Notes: generated by a model not told the origin, from the letters alone. DNA of 64,000 nucleotides from Yonghaparkia sp. Root332 (GCF_001425665.1 NZ_LMCX01000002.1:62001-126000), one strand, 5' to 3'. Counted from the stretch's first letter, positions 27,907 through 38,696 are shown. Program-made: numbers and translations.

Positions 27907-28701
27907 GGCGGGCAACCCGAGAAGTTCCGGGAACTCCGCGGCCGCCCAGGGGTATCCCACGAAGATCACAGCGTCGAGGACCGTGTGCCCGATCACGAGG
28001 GGGAGGACGCGGCCGGTGCGCGTGTAGATCCAGCCGAACACGATGCCCATGACGAAGTTCCCGACGAAGGCCCCGAACCCTTGATACAGGTGGTAGGTCG
28101 CCCGCAGGAGCGCGCTCGTCAGGATGACCGCCCACGGGCTCCAGCGGAGGTCGCGCAGGCGCGCGAAGAGGTAGCCGATCGCGATCACCTCCTCGGTGGC
28201 GCCGGCGCGGAACGCGGCGAGGAGCAGCACCGGGACGGTCCACCAGTAGGTGTCGAGCGCGGTCGGCACGACGGTCACCGTGACCCCGAGCGCGCGGCCG
28301 GCGACGTACAGCGCGAGGCCCGGCACCCCGATGAGCACGGCGAGGCCGAGGCCGTCCCGCGCGTCGCGCCAGGGTCGGGTCCCGTCGATGCCGAGCCGCC
28401 CGAGGTGCGGTCGGGCCGCCCGCCACAGCAGGAGCGCGACGAGGGCGACGGCGACGAGGTCGAAGACGATCGCGAGGAGCTGGTAGATCAGGTCGAAGAT
28501 CTCGCGCTCGTCGCGCGCACCGTTGATCGTGGCGGTCTGCTGCGAGAGCGGCACGTCGCGGGTGACGCGATTGATGATCGCCACGAGCGAGTAGACGGCG
28601 CTCGCGCCGAGCGAGAGGCCGAGGACGATGAGGATCTCGGCGCGGATACGTCGTGGCGAGGGGATGCCCGTGCTGATGTCGGGCGCGGAGAGGGCGGTCA
28701 C
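27904..28701 (-). CDS. CPBP-like intramembrane protein (265 aa), divergent active-site motif
   Basis: Eight hydrophobic segments with CPBP/ABI-family landmarks: paired Glu in AGATEEVIAIGYLF, His in LRATYHLYQGFGAFVGNFVMGIVFGW, and His plus Asp in VIGHTVLDAVIF. In canonical members the Glu pair is followed by xxFRG; here the Arg is replaced (EEVIAIG), so protease activity is uncertain. GTG at 28701 was chosen because a GATACT hexamer ends 6 nt upstream; the frame continues upstream to 28911 with an arginine-rich, unconvincing extension. Role unknown. Confidence 0.75.
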   Translation of the reverse strand: MTALSAPDISTGIPSPRRIRAEILIVLGLSLGASAVYSLVAIINRVTRDVPLSQQTATINGARDEREIFDLIYQLLAIVFDLVAVALVALLLWRAARPHLGRLGIDGTRPWRDARDGLGLAVLIGVPGLALYVAGRALGVTVTVVPTALDTYWWTVPVLLLAAFRAGATEEVIAIGYLFARLRDLRWSPWAVILTSALLRATYHLYQGFGAFVGNFVMGIVFGWIYTRTGRVLPLVIGHTVLDAVIFVGYPWAAAEFPELLGLPA

Positions 28702-28713
28702 GGCAGAAGTATC
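28702..28713 (-). promoter_or_regulatory. Leaderless promoter of the CPBP-like gene (GATACT)
   Basis: GATACT at 28713-28708 ends 6 nt before the GTG at 28701; it decides this start. Confidence 0.5.
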
Positions 28714-28945
28714 CCGCGCGCGGCTCGCGCTCACCCGAGCGCGATTGTGGGGGAGGGGCAGGATCCGGCCCCGGAACCCCCTGCTCTTTAGAGCACGCCG
28801 ACATACCGTCAGGCGACGGATGCTCATCTCATCCTTCTCGAACGCGCACGGTCTCGGGAAGATCCGGACGCCGACGCAACGATCGTGCGTGGTGACCGCG
28901 GAGTGACGCAATTATCCGGACTCGTGCACATGATTGCTCGAATGT

Positions 28946-28963
28946 CGTTACCGGTGTGTAACG
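28946..28963. promoter_or_regulatory. 6-bp inverted repeat upstream of the binding protein gene
   Basis: CGTTAC (28946-28951) and GTAACG (28958-28963) flank CGGTGT. A regulator site or part of the promoter of the transporter operon is possible. Confidence 0.35.
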
Positions 28964-28989
28964 AATGCGCTTAGGGTTTGGCGGGGATG

Positions 28990-29009
28990 TGACCCTCTCT
29001 CTAGGGTCA
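28990..29009. promoter_or_regulatory. 7-bp inverted repeat upstream of the binding protein gene
   Basis: TGACCCT (28990-28996) and AGGGTCA (29003-29009) flank CTCTCT, 68 bp before the TTG start. The size and spacing are compatible with a dimeric repressor operator. Confidence 0.45.
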
Positions 29010-29076
29010 TACCCAATAGGCGTGACGGCGCGCTCTGACTGCGGCCGACGCGTGTCCATCTTGCACAGGAGGAAAA

Positions 29077-30891
29077 TTGCGAATCAGCAGAATCGGGGCA
29101 GCTAGCGCGGCCACGATCGCGGCGAGCGCCCTCGTCCTCTCGGCTTGCGCTGCACCGCAGCAGGAGTCCGAGGTCGTCGAAGGAAGCTCCATCACGGTCG
29201 CGTGGAACCAGCCGTTCTACTCGTACAACAGCAACACGTCGTTCGGTAATGCCACGGCGAACGCGAACATCGTGTACATGACGAGCGGCGCGTTCAACTA
29301 CTACGACAACACGCCCGAGCTCCAGAAGGACGAGTCGTTCGGCACCTACGAGGTCGTCTCGGAGGACCCGCTGGTCGTCGAGTACACGATCGCCGATGGC
29401 GTCCAGTGGTCCGACGGCACGCCCGTCGACGCCGCCGACATGCTCCTCGCGTGGGCCGCGAACTCGGGTGTCCCCAACACGCCCGATTTCGACCCGACCG
29501 AGTTCACCGACCCCGTGACCGGCGAGTTCACCGAGGACTACCCGACCGACGTCGTCTTCTTCGACGGCGCCCTCGGCGGCGGCCTCGAGAACGTCTCGCA
29601 GGTTCCCGAGATCGATGGCAAGACCATTACGCTCGAGTACGACAACATCTTCGTCGACTGGGAGCTCGTGTTCGGCGTCGGCCTGCCGGCTCACGTCGTC
29701 GCGCAGCGCGCGCTCGGCATCGAGGACCCGCAGGAGGCGAAGGACGCCCTCGTCGAGGCCATCCAGAACAACGACGCGGAGGCGCTCGCGCCGATCTCGT
29801 CGGTCTGGAACTCGGACTGGAACTTCTCGGAGATGCCCTCCGAGGAGGACGCCAACCTGCTGGTCGTCAACGGCCCGTACGTGATCTCGGACTTCGTGGC
29901 CGACCAGTACATCACGCTGACCGCCAACGAGAACTACGTCGGCGAGAACACCCCGCAGATCGAAGAGGTCACCGTCCGCTTCATCACCGACCCGCTCGCC
30001 GCCGTCCAGGCGCTCGCGAACGGCGAGGTCGACGTCATCAGCCCCCAGGCCACGGCCGATGTGGCTGACGCGCTCGCCGAGCTCGACGGCGTCACCGTCC
30101 TGAACAGCGTCGAGGGCACCTACGAGCACATCGACCTCCAGTTCGACCAGTCGAAGAGCGGCACCTTCAGCGACCCGCTCGTCCGTGAGGCCTTCCTCAA
30201 GACGATCCCGCGTCAGCAGATCGTCGACACGCTCATCAAGCCGCTCAACCCCGAGGCCGAGGTGCGCAACTCGCAGCTCTTCGTCCCGGGCGCGCCCGGC
30301 TACGACGACACGGTCGGGGGCAACGGCATGGCCGAGAACTTCGGCGAGGTCGACATCGAGGGCGCTGCGGCGCTCCTCGCCGAGGCCGGCGTCACGAGCC
30401 CCGAGGTCTGCATCCTCTACGCGACGAACAACCCCCGGCGCGTGAACGAGTTCGCCCTCATCCAGGAGTCGGCCAACCAGGCAGGCTTCAACGTGACCGA
30501 CTGCGGCAGCGACGACTGGGGCGGCCTTCTCGGCACCCCGGGCGCCTACGACGCGTCGTTCTTCGGGTGGCAGTCGACGAGCCTCGGCGTGACCAACAGC
30601 TCGGCGACCTTCCGCACCGGCGGCATCAACAACCTCAACTACTACTCGAACCCCGCGGTCGACGAGCTCCTCACCGAGCTCGACACGGCCCTGGAGCCCG
30701 AGCGCCAGATCGAGATCCAGCTCGAGATCGACCGTCTCCTCATGGACGACGCGTACGGCCTCACGATCTTCCAGTTCCCCGGTATCACGGCGTACAGCGA
30801 CCGCGTCGAGGGCGTCAGCCCCGGCCCGCTCTCGCCGACCATCTTCTGGAACATCTGGGACTGGACGCCGACTGACAGCGAAAGCGAGTAA
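29077..30891 (+). CDS. Peptide-type ABC transporter substrate-binding lipoprotein (604 aa)
   Basis: SBP family 5 (OppA/DppA) protein anchored outside the cytoplasmic membrane. The signal peptide RISRIGAASAATIAASALVLSAC ends in a lipobox LSAC, with Cys about residue 24. Mature domains include DGVQWSDGTPVDAADMLLAW, NENYVGENTPQIEEVTVRF and LVREAFLKTIPRQQIVDTLI, as in peptide and related binding proteins. Rare TTG start with a strong AGGAGG 4 bp upstream. First gene of a dppABC(DF)-like set. Confidence 0.92.
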   Translation: MRISRIGAASAATIAASALVLSACAAPQQESEVVEGSSITVAWNQPFYSYNSNTSFGNATANANIVYMTSGAFNYYDNTPELQKDESFGTYEVVSEDPLVVEYTIADGVQWSDGTPVDAADMLLAWAANSGVPNTPDFDPTEFTDPVTGEFTEDYPTDVVFFDGALGGGLENVSQVPEIDGKTITLEYDNIFVDWELVFGVGLPAHVVAQRALGIEDPQEAKDALVEAIQNNDAEALAPISSVWNSDWNFSEMPSEEDANLLVVNGPYVISDFVADQYITLTANENYVGENTPQIEEVTVRFITDPLAAVQALANGEVDVISPQATADVADALAELDGVTVLNSVEGTYEHIDLQFDQSKSGTFSDPLVREAFLKTIPRQQIVDTLIKPLNPEAEVRNSQLFVPGAPGYDDTVGGNGMAENFGEVDIEGAAALLAEAGVTSPEVCILYATNNPRRVNEFALIQESANQAGFNVTDCGSDDWGGLLGTPGAYDASFFGWQSTSLGVTNSSATFRTGGINNLNYYSNPAVDELLTELDTALEPERQIEIQLEIDRLLMDDAYGLTIFQFPGITAYSDRVEGVSPGPLSPTIFWNIWDWTPTDSESE

Positions 30892-30962
30892 GTCCGAGGC
30901 TCTCGGGCTGATCACGTCAGTCAGCTGACTCAGCACCCGGGGCGCTCCAGGATTCAGTTAGG

Positions 30963-30968
30963 TAGGGT
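30963..30968 (+). promoter_or_regulatory. -10-like hexamer ahead of the first permease gene (TAGGGT)
   Basis: TAGGGT ends 10 nt before the ATG at 30979, so an internal nearly leaderless promoter between the binding protein and permease genes is possible. Confidence 0.35.
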
Positions 30969-30978
30969 GCCATTTCCG

Positions 30979-32502
30979 ATGGCCACATTCGTTATCCGGC
31001 GACTCATCGCCTCCGTCTTCGTCCTCCTCGCCGCGACGTACATCATGTACAACCTCGTGGCGCTGTCGGGTGACCCCCTCGAGGACCTCCGTCAGAGCAG
31101 CGCTCCCAACAAGGAAGAGCTCATCGAGTCGAGAATCCGACTTCTCAACCTCGATGTCGCACCGCCGCTCCGATACTTCATCTGGTTCGGCAACGTCATC
31201 ACCGGCAACTTCGGCGTGACCGTTGAGGGCCGCAGCGTCAACGCCCTCCTCGAGCAGGCGCTCGGGTCGACCATCCAGCTCGTCACGATCTCCACGGTCG
31301 TCGCGATCTTCCTGGGTCTGATCGTCGGTATCACCACGGCGCTCCGTCAGTACTCGGGCTACGACTACAGCGTCACCTTCGTCTCCTTCCTCTTCTTCTC
31401 GCTCCCGATCTTCTGGGTGGCCGTGCTGCTCAAGCAGTTCGTGGCCATCGGCTTCAACGACTTCCTCGAGAATGACCCCCAGCTCCCGCTTCTCGCCGTC
31501 CTCGCGCTCGCCGTCGTCTCGGGCGCCCTCTGGGCCTCGATCATTCCCGGTAGCGCACGGCGCAAGGTCGTGACGTTCGCGATCGCGGCTGCCGCTACGG
31601 CCGCGATCCTCACCGTCATGAACGTCACCGGCTGGTTCAGCAGCCCGGCGCTGACGATCGGCGGAGTCGCGATCATGGGGCTCGGAGCGGCCGTGGGCTT
31701 CACCGCGCTCATCACCGGCCTCAAGAACCGACGCGCGCTCATCGCCGCTGTCGCCGTCGCCGGCCTCGGGATCGCCCTCTACTTCCCCTTCCAGTACAAC
31801 CTCTCGTTCTACGTGACCGAATGGTGGATGCTCCTCGCGCTCGCTGTGCTCACGGCCCTCGTGAGCGGTGCGATCGGCTACTTCGCCGGCGGTCACGACC
31901 GCGGCCCGGTGATCCGAGTCGCCGTCTTCACGGGCATCACGACGGCCTTCGTGATCGCGCTCGACCGTTTCATGATGGTGTGGGACGACTACGCCACCTC
32001 CGGTCGCATCCGCGGGCGCCCGATCGCGACGATCGGCGCGTCCACGCCGAACCTCGAGGGGTCCCTCTGGGTCCAGGGCGTGGACATCTACACGCACCTG
32101 CTGCTCCCCACGCTCGCGCTCATCCTCATCTCGTTCGCGACGTACACCCGCTACTCGCGCGCGAGCCTCCTGGAGGTTCTCAACCAGGACTACATCCGCA
32201 CGGCGCGGGCGAAGGGGCTGTCAGAGCGGACGGTCGTCGTCCGCCATGCCTTCCGCAATGCGCTCATCCCGATCGCGACGATCGTCGCCTTTGACATCGG
32301 AGGCCTCATCGGCGGCGCGGTCATCACCGAGCGCGTGTTCGGCTGGACGGGCATGGGATCGCTGTTCCAGAACGGTCTTCAGCGCGTCGACCCGAACCCC
32401 GTGATGGCCTTCTTCGTCATCGTCGGCGGGCTCGCGATCCTCTTCAACCTGATCGCCGACCTCGTCTACGCCGCCCTCGACCCGCGAATCCGAGTGAACT
32501 GA
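30979..32502 (+). CDS. ABC transporter permease, DppB type, with large extra membrane insert (507 aa)
   Basis: The N-terminus MATFVIRRLIASVFVLLAATYIMY and the C-terminal EAA region (YIRTARAKGLSERTVVVRHAFRNALIP) are typical DppB/OppB. The family is usually 305-340 residues; here about 200 residues (about 160-365) with around five additional hydrophobic segments are inserted between the third helix (SLPIFWVAVLLKQF) and the conserved LLLPTLALILISFATYTRYSR block. ATG at 30979 was chosen over the GTG at 30967. The stop overlaps the next ATG (ATGA-type coupling). Confidence 0.9.
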   Translation: MATFVIRRLIASVFVLLAATYIMYNLVALSGDPLEDLRQSSAPNKEELIESRIRLLNLDVAPPLRYFIWFGNVITGNFGVTVEGRSVNALLEQALGSTIQLVTISTVVAIFLGLIVGITTALRQYSGYDYSVTFVSFLFFSLPIFWVAVLLKQFVAIGFNDFLENDPQLPLLAVLALAVVSGALWASIIPGSARRKVVTFAIAAAATAAILTVMNVTGWFSSPALTIGGVAIMGLGAAVGFTALITGLKNRRALIAAVAVAGLGIALYFPFQYNLSFYVTEWWMLLALAVLTALVSGAIGYFAGGHDRGPVIRVAVFTGITTAFVIALDRFMMVWDDYATSGRIRGRPIATIGASTPNLEGSLWVQGVDIYTHLLLPTLALILISFATYTRYSRASLLEVLNQDYIRTARAKGLSERTVVVRHAFRNALIPIATIVAFDIGGLIGGAVITERVFGWTGMGSLFQNGLQRVDPNPVMAFFVIVGGLAILFNLIADLVYAALDPRIRVN

Positions 32503-33701
32503 TGTCGAACACACCTACTCCCGAGCCCGGGCACAGCGCGGGCAGCGTGACCGATTCCGAGAACAACCTCGAGCTCAAGGAGATCGAGGGCCTCAGCCAG
32601 GGCCAGATCGTCCGACGTCGCTTCTTCCGGCACCGCGGCGCTCTCGTGTCGATGGTCGTGCTCGCGTTCATCATCATCCTGGCGTTCTCGTCCGTCGGCC
32701 TCGCCTTCAGCTTCTTCGGGATCGACATCCGCACCCCGGGCTGGTGGCAGTGGAACTGGACGCAGATCCCCGACCCGCAGAACGGCGGCGCTCCGACGCT
32801 GAGCCTCGTCCCCGAGTTCCTCGGCGGCGATGGCCTCCGCTTCGGCGACCACCCCTTCGGTCAGGACGAGGTCGGCCGCGACATCTTCGCGGTCGTCATG
32901 CGCGGCACGCAGCAGTCGATCGTCATCATGATCGTCGTCGGCGCGATCGGCGTGTCGATCGGCACGGTCATCGGCGCGATCTCCGGGTTCTTCCGCGGCT
33001 GGCGCGACTCCGTGCTCATGCGCTTCACCGACATCATCATCACGATCCCCGTGATCGTCGTGGGTGCGGTCGTCGGCAAGGCGGTCGGCAACCAGGGTGC
33101 CTTCGCGCTCGCGATCGTGCTGGGACTGTTCGCGTGGACCGGGCTCGCGCGCCTCGTCCGCGCCGAGGTCCTGAGCCTCCGGGAGCGCGAGTTCGTCGAC
33201 GCCGCGCGCGTCGCCGGCGCGAGCAACCGCCGCATCATCTTCAAGCACGTCTTGCCGAACGCGATCGGCGTCATCATCGTCAACGCGACGCTCCTCATGG
33301 CCGCGGCGATCCTGCTCGAGACGGCCCTGAGCTTCCTCGGGTTCGGCGTGCAGGCTCCCGACACCTCGCTCGGCAAGATCATCAGCGATAACCAGGCGGC
33401 CTTCGCGACACGTCCGTGGCTGTTCTGGTGGCCCGGTGCGTTCATCATCGCGATCGCCCTGTGCATCAACTTCATCGGCGACGGTCTGCGCGATGCGTTC
33501 GACCCGCGTCAGAAGCGGCTGCCCAGCTCGCGCGCCCTCGCCCGGGCGACGTCCAACCGCAACGACCTCGCGCGCGCCGAGGTGCTCGTGGCGACGCGCG
33601 GTGCCGACAACCAGGTCGACGATTCGCTGGCGCCGCGCAGCACGACGACCCTCGACGAGGGCGACGAGCGACCGACGCACGGCTCGCGAGGCGACGCCTG
33701 A
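32502..33701 (+). CDS. ABC transporter permease, DppC type (399 aa)
   Basis: Second membrane subunit of the peptide-type importer. It has a hydrophilic N-terminal extension of about 35 residues, an N-terminal helix, a periplasmic loop with HPFGQDEVGRDIFAVVMRG, four further helices and the EAA loop REREFVDAARVAGASNRRIIFKHVLPN. A long, polar C-terminal tail (SSRALARATSNRNDLAR to the end, about 60 residues) is longer than usual. Start overlaps the DppB-type stop by one base. Confidence 0.93.
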   Translation: MSNTPTPEPGHSAGSVTDSENNLELKEIEGLSQGQIVRRRFFRHRGALVSMVVLAFIIILAFSSVGLAFSFFGIDIRTPGWWQWNWTQIPDPQNGGAPTLSLVPEFLGGDGLRFGDHPFGQDEVGRDIFAVVMRGTQQSIVIMIVVGAIGVSIGTVIGAISGFFRGWRDSVLMRFTDIIITIPVIVVGAVVGKAVGNQGAFALAIVLGLFAWTGLARLVRAEVLSLREREFVDAARVAGASNRRIIFKHVLPNAIGVIIVNATLLMAAAILLETALSFLGFGVQAPDTSLGKIISDNQAAFATRPWLFWWPGAFIIAIALCINFIGDGLRDAFDPRQKRLPSSRALARATSNRNDLARAEVLVATRGADNQVDDSLAPRSTTTLDEGDERPTHGSRGDA

Positions 33702-33724
33702 TGCTCGTCCTGGCTCCCGCCGGT

Positions 33725-34330
33725 TCAGAGCACGAGGCCCGCGAGGCAGAGCACCGCAAGGCCGAGCACGATGCCGAGCTCGAGCGCGTGCACGGTCCGG
33801 CGCGGCTGCGCCTCCGGCGCGTCGGGGCGCAGGAGGCCGTCGTCGCGCAGCTCCTCCCAGTGGCGACGGATGACGTTCGCGGCGGCGCCGCTGTCGGTGT
33901 TGAGCGCGTCACCGGGCCGGATCGACCCTGCCACGTGCGCCGACTCCGAGACGCGCAAGTCGTCGCGACCGAGCGTCATGGGCGTCCAGCGCGAGCCGGC
34001 TGGCGCGGCCCAGGCTTCGATCCGCTTGCCGCCCGCGCGCAGCGTGAGCGCCCACTTCGTGTCGATGAGCTGGATGCCCTCCCAGGGCAGCACCCACGAG
34101 ACGAAGGGGTTGCGCACCTCGACGGCGTCCTGGCGCACCGCGACGCCCGGCAGCCAGAACAGCACGGCAGTGCCGTAGGCCATGAGGCCCAGCCACCAGC
34201 CGTAGCGCACAAGGCCCTCGACGTCGCCCGTGACCACGAACCCACCGAGACCCGCGAGCGCGAGCACCGTCATGACGACGGTGAGCACGCGGCCGAAGAG
34301 CGGACGGAAGACGACGGGCTGGAATCGCAT
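33725..34330 (-). CDS. PH-like domain membrane protein (201 aa), antisense to the transporter operon
   Basis: Two N-terminal hydrophobic segments (VLTVVMTVLALAGLGGFVV and LGLMAYGTAVLFWLPGVAV) lead into a bacterial PH-like beta region (VRQDAVEVRNPFVSWVLPWEGIQLIDTKWALTLRAGGKRIEAWAAP). A soluble helix (NVIRRHWEELRDDG) and a C-terminal hydrophobic segment (GIVLGLAVLCLAGLVL) follow. ATG follows CAGGCT by 6 nt. It sits opposite in direction between the permease and ATPase genes of the ABC importer. The function is unknown. Confidence 0.8.
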   Translation of the reverse strand: MRFQPVVFRPLFGRVLTVVMTVLALAGLGGFVVTGDVEGLVRYGWWLGLMAYGTAVLFWLPGVAVRQDAVEVRNPFVSWVLPWEGIQLIDTKWALTLRAGGKRIEAWAAPAGSRWTPMTLGRDDLRVSESAHVAGSIRPGDALNTDSGAAANVIRRHWEELRDDGLLRPDAPEAQPRRTVHALELGIVLGLAVLCLAGLVL

Positions 34331-34342
34331 GATGCCAGCCTG
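34331..34342 (-). promoter_or_regulatory. Leaderless promoter of the PH-like gene (CAGGCT)
   Basis: CAGGCT at 34342-34337 ends 6 nt before the ATG at 34330, within the 50-bp gap shared with the divergent ATPase gene. Confidence 0.4.
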
Positions 34343-34380
34343 TCAGACCGCCGCGACCTGAACGCAGGGAAGGACCTCCC

Positions 34381-36054
34381 GTGAGCACCACCACCCCCAC
34401 CGCCGTCGAGACCGTGCTCGAGGTCGAGAACCTCGGCGTCGACTTCTGGGTCGACGGCGAGTACTACCCCGCGGCCGTCGGCCTCGACTACCGCGTCAAG
34501 CGCGGCGAGGTGCTCGCGATCGTCGGCGAGTCCGGCTCGGGCAAGAGCTCGAGCTCGATGGCCCTCCTGGGGCTGCTTCCGCCGACCGCGCGCGTCACGG
34601 GTTCGATCAAGCTCCTCGGGCGCGAGATCGCCGGCCTCGACAACCGTGAGCTGAGGAAGGTGCGCGGCAACCAGATCGCCGTGATCTTCCAGGAGCCCAT
34701 GACGGCGCTCAACCCCGTGTACACGATCGGGTTCCAGATCGTCGAGACGCTCCGCACGCACTACGACCTCACGCCCGCCGCGGCGAAGGAGCGCGCGATC
34801 GAGCTGCTCGAGAAGGTCGAGATGCCCGACCCGCAGACGGCGTTCAACAAGTACCCCCATCAGCTGTCCGGCGGCCAGCGACAGCGCGCGATGATCGCCC
34901 AGTCGATCTCGTGCGACCCCGTGCTGCTCATCGCCGACGAGCCGACGACGGCGCTCGACGTGACCGTCCAGGCCGAGATCCTCGAGCTGCTGCGCAGCCT
35001 GCGCACGCGCCTCGACTCCGCGATCGTGCTCATCACGCACGACATGGGCGTCGTCGCCGACCTCGCGGACTCGATCATGGTCATGAAGAACGGCGAGGCC
35101 GTGGAGCAGGGAGCGGCGCTCGACATCTTCCAGCGGCCGCAGCATCCGTACACGCAGTCGCTGCTCGCGTCGGTGCCGCACCTCGGACTCGAGATCTCGG
35201 AGACCGGGACGTCGCGCACCGCGCCGTCGACGATGACGACGCCCGCGCTGTCGTTCCAGGACGTGGCGATCGAGTACCCGAAGCGCGGGCGCGTCCCGGC
35301 GTTCCTCGCCGCGGACGAGATCAATCTCAGCGTGTACCCGGGCGAGATCGTCGGACTCGTGGGCGAGTCGGGCTCGGGCAAGACGACCCTCGGCCGCGCC
35401 GCCGTCGGCCTCCTGCCGATCAAGAGCGGCACGCTGATCTCGGCCGGCGTCGACATCTCCAGCGGCGGGACGAAGGAGCTCAAGTCGCTGCGCCGCAAGG
35501 CGGGCATCGTCTTCCAGGACCCGGGCTCGAGCCTCAATCCCCGCATGCCGATCGGCGAGTCGATCGGCGAGCCGCTCTTCCTCGCCGGCGAGGCCGAGGG
35601 CAAAGAGCTCGACAAGCGCGTGCAGGAGCTTCTGAGCTCGGTCGAGCTCCCCACGAGCTACCGCAACCGCTACCCGCACGAGCTCTCCGGCGGTCAGCGC
35701 CAGCGCGTCGGCATCGCTCGCGCCCTATCGCTCGCTCCCGAGCTCCTCATCGCCGACGAGCCGACGAGCGCGCTCGACGTCTCGGTGCAGGCGCGATTCC
35801 TGGATCTCCTCCAGGACCTCCAGCAGAAGCTGCAGTTCGCGTGCCTCTTCATCAGCCACGACCTCGCCGTCGTCGACATCCTCGCCCACCGCATCGCCGT
35901 GATGCACCGCGGTCGACTCGTCGAGCAGGGCACGCGCGACGAGATCCTCCGCAGCCCGAAGGAGGCGTACACGCAGCGCCTCATCGCGGCGGTGCCGCTG
36001 CCCGATCCGATCGCGCAGCGCGAGCGCCGCGAGAGCCGGCGCGCCGGGCTCTAG
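34381..36054 (+). CDS. Fused peptide-type ABC transporter ATPase (DppD-DppF in one chain, 557 aa)
   Basis: Two complete nucleotide-binding domains. NBD1 has Walker A GESGSGKSSSS (about residue 50), signature LSGGQRQRAMIAQS, Walker B LLIADEPTTALD and H-loop LITHDMG. NBD2 has GESGSGKTTLGR (about 335), LSGGQRQRVGIARALS, LLIADEPTSALD and LFISHDLA. Each is followed by the oligopeptide C-terminal extension (HPYTQSLLASVP, EAYTQRLIAAVPLP). GTG start behind GGGAAGGACC. It powers the importer encoded by the three preceding + strand genes. Confidence 0.95.
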   Translation: MSTTTPTAVETVLEVENLGVDFWVDGEYYPAAVGLDYRVKRGEVLAIVGESGSGKSSSSMALLGLLPPTARVTGSIKLLGREIAGLDNRELRKVRGNQIAVIFQEPMTALNPVYTIGFQIVETLRTHYDLTPAAAKERAIELLEKVEMPDPQTAFNKYPHQLSGGQRQRAMIAQSISCDPVLLIADEPTTALDVTVQAEILELLRSLRTRLDSAIVLITHDMGVVADLADSIMVMKNGEAVEQGAALDIFQRPQHPYTQSLLASVPHLGLEISETGTSRTAPSTMTTPALSFQDVAIEYPKRGRVPAFLAADEINLSVYPGEIVGLVGESGSGKTTLGRAAVGLLPIKSGTLISAGVDISSGGTKELKSLRRKAGIVFQDPGSSLNPRMPIGESIGEPLFLAGEAEGKELDKRVQELLSSVELPTSYRNRYPHELSGGQRQRVGIARALSLAPELLIADEPTSALDVSVQARFLDLLQDLQQKLQFACLFISHDLAVVDILAHRIAVMHRGRLVEQGTRDEILRSPKEAYTQRLIAAVPLPDPIAQRERRESRRAGL

Positions 36055-36109
36055 CCGCATCCCGCAGAGGGCCGAGCGAGACCGGACCCCCGCCCGAGAG
36101 GGCGGCGGG

Positions 36110-36115
36110 TAGACT
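36110..36115 (+). promoter_or_regulatory. Probable typA promoter -10 (TAGACT)
   Basis: TAGACT within the 131-bp gap gives a leader of roughly 64 nt before the typA ATG. No clear terminator for the ATPase gene is seen. Confidence 0.45.
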
Positions 36116-36185
36116 GGTCGCATCGCTCGGCCCTTTCTGCGTGCCCTGAGCCCCGAATCCTCCTCGAACTGAAAGCTGCTTCCGT

Positions 36186-38093
<1,908 letters not shown>

Positions 38094-38107
38094 CCCGAGG
38101 AGCCACC

Positions 38108-38608
38108 ATGCGTCGCACCCCCCGTCGTATCGTCGCCGTCGCCCTCGCCGGAGCGCTCGCCCTCGGGGCGAGCGGGTGCGCGACGGGAACGCCGATCGAC
38201 AACATCGTCGAGGGCCTCGTCGACCAGGGCGTCGAGCAGATCACCTCCGGCATCGACGAGTCCGTCCGCGGTCTCGTCGACGACGTCCTCGGCGGCGTCG
38301 AGCTCTCGACCGACGGTGAGCCGCCCTCGAGCTTCCCGCGCGAGGTCCCGCTCGTCGGCGAAGTGCTCGGCGGCGGGGCGGGCCCCGAGGGGTCGGGCTG
38401 GGTGGTCCGCACCCGGGTCGATGACGCCGGCGCGTTCGACGCGGCCGCCGCGGCGCTCGAGGGCGCCGGATTCGCCGCGAGCGGCGTCTCGAGCGACGCC
38501 GACAGCGGGTACGGCGCGTTCACCTCGGGCGCGTACCGCGTCGATCTCTCGGTCGCGACGGATGCCCAGGGCGAGGTCACCGCCACGTACGTCGTCACCC
38601 CGGCCTGA
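38108..38608 (+). CDS. Small secreted lipoprotein (166 aa, unknown)
   Basis: The signal peptide RRTPRRIVAVALAGALALGASGC ends in a lipobox (GASGC, Cys at about 24). The mature part has an Asp/Glu/Val-rich helical stretch (DNIVEGLVDQGVEQITSGIDES) and a C-terminal region with RTRVDDAGAFDAAAAALEGAGF and YGAFTSGAYRVDLSVATDAQGEVTATYVV, like small actinobacterial lipoproteins of unknown role. ATG behind GAGGAG, 14 bp after typA, so probably co-transcribed. Confidence 0.8.
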   Translation: MRRTPRRIVAVALAGALALGASGCATGTPIDNIVEGLVDQGVEQITSGIDESVRGLVDDVLGGVELSTDGEPPSSFPREVPLVGEVLGGGAGPEGSGWVVRTRVDDAGAFDAAAAALEGAGFAASGVSSDADSGYGAFTSGAYRVDLSVATDAQGEVTATYVVTPA

Positions 38609-38696
38609 GCATCCGCGCTCTCGGCCGCGTCGTGGGCGCCGAGCGCCCCCGATCGCGCACTCGATGCATTCGCATGAAGCAGGACTGCACAGAAGG

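Larger units (their letters stand above)
28714..29076. other. Intergenic region ahead of the peptide transporter
   Basis: A 363-bp gap, less GC-rich than the coding sequence in its second half. It holds two short inverted repeats listed separately (28946-28963 and 28990-29009) and the AGGAGG of the next gene. No gene is seen on either strand; a + frame at 28628-28906 is arginine-rich and overlaps the CPBP-like gene. Confidence 0.6.

Noticed and set aside
24023-28804. 1593-codon open frame antisense to gcvH-gcvP and beyond
   Set aside because: Mirror frame of GC-rich genes: composed mainly of Arg, Asp, Glu, Leu and Ala without domains, and it spans several real genes with clear motifs on the other strand.
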